Source of the DNA: Verrucomicrobiota bacterium
GTDB lineage: Bacteria; Verrucomicrobiota; Kiritimatiellia; JAAZAB01
Direction: 5' to 3'
Length of the DNA: 12,874 bases
NCBI GenBank assembly: GCA_018896395.1
Contig: JAHIMN010000291.1
Span: 1 to 12,874 of the forward strand
The translations under genes and the position numbers were made by a program. This document shows positions 1 to 5,681 of the stretch, one piece after another. The stretch's first letter is position 1; each line of letters begins with the position of its first letter. The notes under the pieces were generated by a model. It did not search any database. It saw only the letters and a list, made by a program, of their open reading frames with translations, and had not been told where the DNA came from.

Positions 1-481
1 CGATGATGGCTGTGTCCCCGTCACTGCTCAATGCCACGGAAGAGCCAAAAAAATCAGTCGCGTCCCCACCCGTGGCTATCAGTTTCGCCTGCTGATTCCA
101 GGAAGCGCCGGACCACGTGAACACATAGGCCGCCCCCTGGCCATCATTCCCGTCCACATCCGCGAGATACGCGCCGGCGATAGCGGTGTTCCCATCACTA
201 CTCAAAGCAACGGAAGCGCCAAACCTATCCCACGCGGCGCCGTCCGAGGCGGTCAGTTTCGCCTGCTGGGTCCAGCCACTGCCTCCCCGCGTGAACACAT
301 AGCCTGCGCCCTGATTCGTAATCCCGCCCACATCCGCACAATCCGCGCCGATGATGGCGGTGTTCCCATCACTGCTCAATGCTACGGAAGAGCCAAAAAA
401 ATCATTTTCGGCCACGCCCATGCTAATACTGCTGCCCGCCACCACGCATAACCATGTCAATAACGATGTTATCCGTCTCAT
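1..481 (-). CDS. Secreted FG-GAP repeat (beta-propeller) protein, C-terminus beyond the window
   Basis: The frame is open from an ATG at 481-479 down to base 1, so only about 160 N-terminal residues are present. A strong Shine-Dalgarno (AAGGAGGG) lies just upstream of the ATG. Residues 1 to about 24 form a signal peptide: basic MRR, a hydrophobic core, then small residues. From F29 the protein is a tandem array of 58-residue units. Each has the FG-GAP_2 pattern FGSSVALSSDGNTAIIGA, then a Gly-rich turn, AYVF(T), a Trp, and QQAKL. Two full units and the start of a third are visible. Such repeats fold as blades of integrin-alpha-like beta-propellers in exported bacterial proteins, usually for adhesion or display; the exact role is unknown. 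It lies downstream of the glycosyltransferase gene on the same strand, 201 bp away, but probably has its own promoter. Confidence 0.85.
   Translation of the reverse strand, partial: MRRITSLLTWLCVVAGSSISMGVAENDFFGSSVALSSDGNTAIIGADCADVGGITNQGAGYVFTRGGSGWTQQAKLTASDGAAWDRFGASVALSSDGNTAIAGAYLADVDGNDGQGAAYVFTWSGASWNQQAKLIATGGDATDFFGSSVALSSDGDTAII
2..397 (-). repeat. Tandem 174-bp coding repeats (FG-GAP units)
   Basis: Units run 397-224, 223-50 and 49-2 (third incomplete). The unit length is exactly 58 codons. Bases 1-56 and 349-404 (two periods apart) differ at only four positions, including synonymous sites, so the array is recently duplicated or homogenised by recombination. Confidence 0.85.
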
Positions 482-628
482 TTCAATGCCCTCCTTTGAT
501 TTGTGTTCCTGAAAAAACGCGCCCTCCAGAGGCGGGTCCGCCTCCGGCGGAAACTTCTGTCCGCATCCTTCTTTGCATTTATACGTTCAAGAGCCGCCGG
601 ATTGCGATATTGCTATAATATTGTTGAC

Positions 629-655
629 ATTATATTTTAACTTGGAGGCAGTCAA
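629..655 (-). promoter_or_regulatory. Possible promoter for the FG-GAP gene
   Basis: On the minus strand TTGACT (655-650) is followed after 15 bp by TATAAT (634-629), in the only AT-rich patch of the intergenic space. The 15-bp spacer is short, and the site would give a leader of roughly 140 nt. A perfect 7-bp inverted repeat (529-535/538-544, GAGGCGG/CCGCCTC) lies in that leader. The call rests only on hexamer similarity. Confidence 0.25.
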
Positions 656-682
656 GAACTTTCTGGAATTCGCAAAAAATCC

Positions 683-1876
683 TCATGTGTCGGTAACGCC
701 GGTATTTTCAGCCTCCGGCGGTAGCCGGTCAATATGACGCGGTAACGCCATAATGCTGAACAGGAACGAGGCCGCGCCGATCTGCACGCCGTTAACCAGG
801 CAGATCAGGGCAAAAAACAGCAGGCGCTGTTGATTCAGCGCGCCGAACCCGCTGGCCACCCACTGCGCCAGGATCCAAAACGTGAGCACCAGGCCCGTGC
901 CGATCACCAGGACCGACACGATGCAGGCCTTTTCGAAAGTGAACCAGCGGTAGAACCAGGCAACAATCGCGTCCTCCTGCAGACCGGAGAGATGGCCATA
1001 AGCCTTGGCCAGAAGTCCGATGGTGATGATCTGGATACTCAGAATGTTCAGCACGCCGCCGATCAGCATGCAATGCATGTCCACCAGACGCCCATGGATG
1101 ATGAGCGGGCCGAACGCCAGCGGCAGGGAGATAGCCAGTCCAATAACCCATCCCGCGATCCCCGGCATCAGGAGCAGGAGTGTTGGACTGTGCAGAATCA
1201 TGAAGCGCAGGTGGCGCCAGCCATCCCGGAACGAATGTAATTTGGATTCCCCTACCCGGGGCCGATAGGTAATATTCCGCTCGGTAATCCGCAAGTTACA
1301 GCGGATGGCGCGCACAACCATCTCGCTGGCAAATTCCATGCCGGTCGTGACGCAGTGCAAACGGCAATAGGCATGGCGGGTAATGGCTCGCATGCCGCAG
1401 TGCGCATCGTGCACGGTGTTGCTGTGAAAGAGCAGCCGCAGGGTGGCCGAAAGCATTGGATTGCCAACATACCGGTGGAGCCGAGGCATGGCGCCAGGTT
1501 GAATATCGTGCATCCGATTGCCCATCACAAAATCCGCCGCGCCCTTCAGGAGCGGCGTTACGAGCACGTCCAACGAGGAAAGGTCATAGGACAAATCAGC
1601 GTCGCCCATGACGATGATGTCATAGCGGACATTTTCGAATCCCTTGCGCAGGGCGGAGCCATAGCCGCGATGCGGCTCCGTCAGGACGCGGGCCCCGTGC
1701 GCGCGGGCCACCTGGGCGGAAAGGTCGGTGGAACCATTATCCACCACGATGATGTCTTCCGGCAGGCCCAACTTGGCAATCCCGCGGCGCGCCAGTTCGA
1801 TGACCTGGCCCAGCGAGGCTTCTTCGTTCAGGCAGGGAAGAATGACCGAAATACCCCGGGACGGCTCATTGCCCAT
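683..1876 (-). CDS. Family 2 glycosyltransferase with C-terminal membrane domain (DPM1/polyprenyl-phosphate sugar transferase-like)
   Basis: The protein has 397 residues. Residues 9-225 are a GT-A catalytic domain: ISVILPCLNEE at the start, VVDNGSTD (44-51) for nucleotide binding, and the metal-binding DAD at 92-94 within GDADLSYD. HCGMRA (159-164) and GMEFASEMVVRA (179-190) are typical of dolichyl/undecaprenyl-phosphate mannosyl- and glucosyltransferases. Four hydrophobic segments follow at about 232-259, 270-291, 317-341 and 351-378, anchoring it in the inner membrane. The likely reaction is transfer of a sugar from a nucleotide donor to polyprenyl phosphate, giving a lipid-linked sugar for envelope glycans or protein glycosylation; donor and acceptor cannot be read from the sequence. 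The start ATG is only 5 bp after the stop of the upstream gene, with an AGGAA-type ribosome site overlapping that gene's end, so the two are probably translationally coupled. rmlB on the other side of the divergent promoter fits a surface-glycan context. Confidence 0.9.
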   Translation of the reverse strand: MGNEPSRGISVILPCLNEEASLGQVIELARRGIAKLGLPEDIIVVDNGSTDLSAQVARAHGARVLTEPHRGYGSALRKGFENVRYDIIVMGDADLSYDLSSLDVLVTPLLKGAADFVMGNRMHDIQPGAMPRLHRYVGNPMLSATLRLLFHSNTVHDAHCGMRAITRHAYCRLHCVTTGMEFASEMVVRAIRCNLRITERNITYRPRVGESKLHSFRDGWRHLRFMILHSPTLLLLMPGIAGWVIGLAISLPLAFGPLIIHGRLVDMHCMLIGGVLNILSIQIITIGLLAKAYGHLSGLQEDAIVAWFYRWFTFEKACIVSVLVIGTGLVLTFWILAQWVASGFGALNQQRLLFFALICLVNGVQIGAASFLFSIMALPRHIDRLPPEAENTGVTDT

Positions 1877-1881
1877 GATTC

Positions 1882-2835
1882 TTATTCCTCGCTCTCGCCG
1901 GCCCCATCATCCTCGACCGGTACGGTGAACGGCATCATCGCAGGCTGTATCGGAGTTTGTGAATACCCCTGGTCCGGACTGGTCTGCATCTGCGGGTTCA
2001 GATCGGCCGGCGGAGCAACCGGCTGGCCGTCCGCGGCGGCCCCTCCATCCTGAGCGGGCGGGTTGACGGGCGCAAACGGAAACGTCGGATCGGGATTCTC
2101 CTGCCCGGCGGCGCCCGGCGTACTGACTGGCTTGAACGGCGAGGCCTGCGGACGGAAGGGTGAGACAAACGGCATTGTCGCGTTGGTGTTTGGTTTGAAA
2201 AAGGACTCCAGACTCTTGGCCTGGGATGGCACGTTGGTACCCATGCGCTGGAAAGGCGAGGTGCCGCGCCTTTTCATATCCGAGAAAAACGGCTTGCGGT
2301 TGCCGCTGCCCTGGTCATTCAGGCTGAAGGGCGAGGCCGCGCTCTCCGCGGCCAGGTTTTTCCGAGGCATCCCGAACGCAGGCACACCCCGCGCGCCTGC
2401 CATGGCCGGGGCCACGTCTTTATCCTTGTCCTTATCAGGATGAAGCTTGATAACCGTGGTTTCGATGCCCATTTTCAGGACCGCCTCTTCCTTGTCGTAA
2501 TTCACCGAGACCAACTGCATGCCATTGATTTCCTGGCCGATGTCCAGATAGATGTGTTTTTTGGTTTTCTTGTCCAGAACACACACCTGAATCTTATCGC
2601 CATCGTCAATGATGGCCTTCATTTCATAGTCTTTGGCAAACGACTCGGCCGCCGCCAGGTCTGCGGCTCCAGGCACCACAATGGGCGCCACTTCGCCGAA
2701 CGGTTTGCGATCAATGACCACCTGGTACCGGCTGAAATCCGTCGTCGTGACGGCGTGCGCCGCCAGGGCGGCCCCCCACCACGCAACAGCGAATACCAGG
2801 CAATAAAGTGTGGTTTTCGGCTGTTTCATTACCAT
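1882..2835 (-). CDS. Exported protein of unknown function with Pro/Phe-rich low-complexity tail
   Basis: The protein has 317 residues. Residues 1-28 are a signal peptide with a likely cut after AHA (26-28). Residues about 33-130 form a compact, probably beta-rich domain that starts YQVVIDRKPFGEV and ends EEAVLKMGIETTVIKL. The wording recalls small periplasmic domains of secretion or pilus assembly proteins (GspC/PilP type), but I cannot assign it. A short charged DKDKDKD link follows. From about residue 145 on the protein is disordered-looking and rich in Pro, Phe, Gln and Asn, with four SPF motifs and several other PF motifs, and it ends in an acidic EDDGAGESEE. It is the first gene of a two-gene operon with the membrane glycosyltransferase. 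Two starts are possible, ATG 2835 or ATG 2829 (MVMK); both follow a GGGGAC stretch, and the choice does not change the mature protein. Confidence 0.75.
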   Translation of the reverse strand: MVMKQPKTTLYCLVFAVAWWGAALAAHAVTTTDFSRYQVVIDRKPFGEVAPIVVPGAADLAAAESFAKDYEMKAIIDDGDKIQVCVLDKKTKKHIYLDIGQEINGMQLVSVNYDKEEAVLKMGIETTVIKLHPDKDKDKDVAPAMAGARGVPAFGMPRKNLAAESAASPFSLNDQGSGNRKPFFSDMKRRGTSPFQRMGTNVPSQAKSLESFFKPNTNATMPFVSPFRPQASPFKPVSTPGAAGQENPDPTFPFAPVNPPAQDGGAAADGQPVAPPADLNPQMQTSPDQGYSQTPIQPAMMPFTVPVEDDGAGESEE

Positions 2836-2861
2836 GTCCCCGTGTGCCCAAAAAGATTGGA

Positions 2862-2890
2862 TTGGAAATTCAATATGGTTATCATATCAT
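2862..2890 (+). promoter_or_regulatory. Candidate promoter for rmlB
   Basis: TTGGAA (2862-2867) and TATCAT (2885-2890) are 17 bp apart, matching consensus 4/6 and 5/6. The expected transcription start near 2897 leaves a leader of about 50 nt before the rmlB ATG. The -10 shares bases 2885-2886 with the minus-strand -10, so the two polymerases could not occupy both sites at once. Confidence 0.4.
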
Positions 2891-2908
2891 GTGTTTTAAT
2901 TTTAGCAA
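2881..2908 (-). promoter_or_regulatory. Candidate promoter for the exported protein / glycosyltransferase operon
   Basis: On the minus strand TTGCTA (2908-2903) is followed after 16 bp by TATGAT (2886-2881). The match to consensus is 4/6 and 5/6. The site lies in the AT-rich divergent spacer, 46 bp upstream of the ATG at 2835. Its -10 overlaps the -10 of the opposing rmlB promoter. Confidence 0.4.
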
Positions 2909-2949
2909 TGGTTAATCTGCAAAAGCACAATGGCGAGAGAGTAAATACT

Positions 2950-3963
2950 ATGAAATTATTAATTACCGGCGGGGCGGGGTTCATCGGCAGTAATTTTATC
3001 CACTACATGCTGACCGAATACCCGGACATACAGATCGTCAATTTCGACGCGCTGACCTATGCCGGCAACCTGGAGAACTTGGGCCCGGTCGAGCGGAACC
3101 CGCGCTACACGTTTGTCAAGGGCGACATTACCGTGGAAGCGGACGTTACGGCAGTGTTCCAGGCGCACGCCGTGGACGCCGTGGTGCATTTCGCGGCCGA
3201 GAGCCACGTGGACCGCAGCCTGCATTTGGGGCCGGAGGCCTTCATTCGCACCAACATTCTCGGTACCCAGCGCCTGCTGGACGCCGCCCGCGCTTATCGC
3301 GTTCGGCGATTTGTGCATGTTTCGACGGATGAGGTGTATGGCAGCCTGGCGGCGGAAGGCCGGTTCATGGAAACCTCACCCATCCAGCCGAACAATCCCT
3401 ACGCGGCCACCAAGGCAGGCTCCGACTTTATGGTGCGCGCCGCGCACCGTTCGCACGGTCTGGACGCCGTAATTACACGAGGCTCCAATAATTTCGGGCC
3501 TTACCAGTTCCCCGAAAAGCTGATTCCCCTGATGATCGCCAACGCCCTGGAAAACAAGCCCCTGCCGGTCTATGGCGATGGACGGCAGGTGCGCGACTGG
3601 ATTTACGTGCGCGACCATTGCCGGGGTATTGATTGCGTCCTGCGCCAGGGCAAGGCCGGCGAAGTTTATAATATCGGCGGCATGCACGACGTCCCCAACC
3701 TGGAAGTAGTCCGCCTGATCCTCAAGCTGTTGAATAAACCGCCCTCCCTGATCCAGCACGTTACGGATCGCCCCGGCCACGACCGGCGCTATGCCATTGA
3801 TTCCACCAAGATCGAAACGGAGTTAGGCTGGCGCCGGCAGTTCGATTTTGAAACGGCGCTCAAGGCCACCGTGGACTGGTACCTGCAAAATCGCGCCTGG
3901 TGGGAGCGCATCCGCAGCGGCGAATACCAGAAGTATTACGCCGCGTTGTACGCCAAGGGCTGA
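2950..3963 (+). CDS. rmlB: dTDP-glucose 4,6-dehydratase (RmlB)
   Basis: The protein has 337 residues, the normal family length. It is an extended short-chain dehydrogenase that converts dTDP-glucose to dTDP-4-keto-6-deoxyglucose, the second step toward dTDP-rhamnose and other deoxysugars, in the cytosol. The NAD-binding Rossmann motif GGAGFIGSNF lies at residues 7-16. It is followed by FDALTYAGNLENL, HFAAESHVDRS, the catalytic STDEVYG with the Thr-Asp-Glu set, the YxxxK motif in NPYAATKAGSD, and TRGSNNFGPYQFPEKLIP. All key residues are present. The start at 2950 is chosen because MKLLITGGAG is the usual N-terminus and GGCGAGAGAG lies upstream; the frame is open further upstream only by chance. 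No rmlA, rmlC or rmlD is next to it, so the pathway must be completed elsewhere. Some related epimerases/dehydratases have similar motifs, but the TDE triad and FGPYQFPEKLIP favour RmlB. Confidence 0.95.
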   Translation: MKLLITGGAGFIGSNFIHYMLTEYPDIQIVNFDALTYAGNLENLGPVERNPRYTFVKGDITVEADVTAVFQAHAVDAVVHFAAESHVDRSLHLGPEAFIRTNILGTQRLLDAARAYRVRRFVHVSTDEVYGSLAAEGRFMETSPIQPNNPYAATKAGSDFMVRAAHRSHGLDAVITRGSNNFGPYQFPEKLIPLMIANALENKPLPVYGDGRQVRDWIYVRDHCRGIDCVLRQGKAGEVYNIGGMHDVPNLEVVRLILKLLNKPPSLIQHVTDRPGHDRRYAIDSTKIETELGWRRQFDFETALKATVDWYLQNRAWWERIRSGEYQKYYAALYAKG

Positions 3964-4016
3964 GAATCTGGACTTATCGCAACCACAGGTGGAACCAATT
4001 GGCGCGCCCTCCACGG

Positions 4017-4040
4017 CCCGGTCAATCCCCTGAGACCGGG
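4017..4040 (+). terminator. Possible hairpin terminator after rmlB
   Basis: A perfect 7-bp inverted repeat (CCCGGTC, 4017-4023; GACCGGG, 4034-4040) with a 10-nt loop lies 54 bp past the rmlB stop. No T-run follows, so it may instead be an mRNA-stabilising structure before the radical SAM gene. Confidence 0.3.
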
Positions 4041-4097
4041 TTAACCCCTCAAAAACAAGATTTCATCCTTCATGTTTTTGATCTATCCTTTCATTCC

Positions 4098-5363
4098 ATG
4101 ACCGCTTTTCCCGCAACCGTGGTTGCCGACAGCAAAGGAAGAATTACCGATCGGCCTGAACTGACTGCCGCAGGCCGGAGCGGACGCGCCATTTATCCGA
4201 TTGACCCCGCGCAACTCATTCCACTCCCGGAAACAAGCCGGCTTTACCTGCTTCCCGGGCGCCGCGCCCTCGGGTTGAACGCAAAAGGAATCATTAAATC
4301 GGCGGATCATGATCACGTTGCCGTCGCCGCCTTTCTGCCCCCCGGCTATGTCGCCCTCTCGCTCGCCGCCTTCGAAACGGGTAAGACGGCGCCACGGCTT
4401 CCGCTCTTCTGCTACTGCGCCGTCTGCTGGCACCGCGGCAAATTTCATGTCCCCGCCTTCCGTGTGGATCACGATCCCAAGCATGATATTTCACGCTTTG
4501 ATATGAAGAAAGTTTACCGTGCGATCCGCGGCTGGATCCGGAAATTTCCGGAAAACCGACTGGTGGCCCATCATGGTCTTGTCTGCGTGAAAGAATACGG
4601 TTGTCCCAACGCCGCCAATCTCTTCCTGCAACGGTGGGAAGCGCCGGTCGCCGTGTCCGGCGGTTGTAACGCCTCGTGCCAGGGGTGCATTTCCAAACAG
4701 GACTCCACGTCAATCCCGGCCCCGCAAGCGCGGATTGGTTTTGTCCCGACCGTGGAAGAAATAGTTGAAATTGCGGTCCCGCATCTGAAAAAAGCGCCGC
4801 GCGCGATGATCAGCTTCGGACAGGGTTGTGAAGACGAGCCGCTCCTCAAAGGCGACTTGATTGAAGCGGCCATACGTGCGATCCGCAAAAGAACAAACCG
4901 CGGCGCCATCCATCTCAACACCAATGGAAGCATGCCTGACATTGTTGAACGGCTTGCCGCCGCGGGACTTGACAGCATCCGCATTTCGCTGAACAGCGCC
5001 CGGCCGACGCTCTATGCCGCGTATTACCGGTGCCGCGGCTATTCCTTGGATGATGTCCTGAAATCCTTCCATATCGCCCGTAAGGCCGGCGTGTGGATTT
5101 CCATCAACTACCTGACATTCCCCGGCGTGACTGATGACCCGACCGAATGCAGGGCGTTCTCCAGACTGCTTAAAAAAAACACCCCGCACATGATCCAGTG
5201 GCGGAACCTGAACATAGATCCGGACTGGTACATGGACACGGTTGACCGGGCCTGTCCTTCCAAACGCCAGAGACCCCTGGGCATAACGACCCTGATGAAA
5301 CATATCCACCGTCAGTTCCCGAAAATCAGCTTCGGCTATTTTAATTTTCCACCGCCCGTTTGA
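4098..5363 (+). CDS. Radical SAM protein of unassigned function with extra N-terminal cysteines
   Basis: The protein has 421 residues from the ATG at 4098. C190, C194 and C197 in SGGCNASCQGCIS form the CX3CX2C site that ligates the [4Fe-4S] cluster used to cleave S-adenosylmethionine. The partial TIM barrel follows: SFGQGCEDEPLL, HLNTNGS, DSIRISLNSARP, SINYLTFPGVTD and MIQWRNLNIDPDWY. The N-terminal 180 residues are a separate region with LIPLPETSRLYLLPGRRALG and a cysteine set at C105, C107 and C110 (CYCAVC), then C163 and C169, which could hold a second metal or Fe-S site. The SAM domain and its ArgAsnLeuAsnIleAsp segment resemble a conserved but uncharacterised family seen in several bacterial phyla; I infer this from memory of the pattern. 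No substrate is indicated by neighbours. It lies 134 bp after rmlB on the same strand. The ribosome site before this ATG is weak, and the frame is open far upstream, so the start is less certain than the rest. Confidence 0.85.
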   Translation: MTAFPATVVADSKGRITDRPELTAAGRSGRAIYPIDPAQLIPLPETSRLYLLPGRRALGLNAKGIIKSADHDHVAVAAFLPPGYVALSLAAFETGKTAPRLPLFCYCAVCWHRGKFHVPAFRVDHDPKHDISRFDMKKVYRAIRGWIRKFPENRLVAHHGLVCVKEYGCPNAANLFLQRWEAPVAVSGGCNASCQGCISKQDSTSIPAPQARIGFVPTVEEIVEIAVPHLKKAPRAMISFGQGCEDEPLLKGDLIEAAIRAIRKRTNRGAIHLNTNGSMPDIVERLAAAGLDSIRISLNSARPTLYAAYYRCRGYSLDDVLKSFHIARKAGVWISINYLTFPGVTDDPTECRAFSRLLKKNTPHMIQWRNLNIDPDWYMDTVDRACPSKRQRPLGITTLMKHIHRQFPKISFGYFNFPPPV

Positions 5364-5681
5364 ATTTCCGCCGATGAAAAATATTCAACGGACATCTAAA
5401 CAAATGATAAAAAACGAGGAATTTTATCACGCTTTAGGGCGTGATTAATAATCAGGCATAATGCCCGCCTGCAATCCCGCCGCGGCGGATAGCGACTGTG
5501 GGCAGGCTGGCAAAGTACGTGGTCTGTACGAAATTTTCCGATTCGATGCTGATATAGGTAAGGAAAGAAATGAGGAAGCCCCGCCGGCAGAGTGCCGGCG
5601 TAGAGCACAATGACCGATATGGGTAATCTTCCCCGGGAAGTCAGATAGTGTAATTGTTCAAAAAACAAAGCGGAGGTGACG
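5364..5681. other. 318-bp hairpin-rich intergenic leader
   Basis: No gene is convincing here. It holds several perfect inverted repeats: 5426-5432/5439-5445 (ATCACGC), 5467-5472/5502-5507 (GCCTGC) enclosing the 12-bp palindrome CCGCCGCGGCGG at 5477-5488, 5582-5600, and 5628-5640 (CTTCCC-C-GGGAAG). A 50-codon frame (ATG 5461 to TGA 5613) has no ribosome site or recognisable product, so I do not call it. The region matches no riboswitch class or known RNA I can recall. It lies directly upstream of the lipoprotein gene and so would be its 5' leader if the promoter is at the far end. Confidence 0.4.
5582..5600. repeat. Perfect 8-bp stem, 3-nt loop hairpin
   Basis: CGCCGGCA (5582-5589), loop GAG, TGCCGGCG (5593-5600). 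It is a very stable GC-rich stem about 80 bp upstream of the lipoprotein start. It has no T-tract, so it is not a standard terminator on either strand. Confidence 0.6.

Noticed and set aside
1..397. CRISPR-like spaced repeats
   Set aside because: The periodicity is 174 bp, fully coding and without unique spacers; it is a protein repeat.
1355..2053. 232-codon plus-strand frame
   Set aside because: It spans the junction of two well-supported minus-strand genes and its translation resembles no protein family.
2440..2949. In-frame upstream extension of rmlB by about 170 codons
   Set aside because: It is antisense to the exported-protein gene, covers the divergent promoter region and has no RmlB homology; the family begins at MKLLITGGAG.
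5426..5445. Rho-independent terminator after the radical SAM gene
   Set aside because: The 7-bp stem is followed by TAATAATC, not a T-run, so termination is not supported.
5461..5613. 50-residue small frame in the leader region
   Set aside because: It has no ribosome-binding site and its sequence follows the palindromes of the region; not enough to call a gene.
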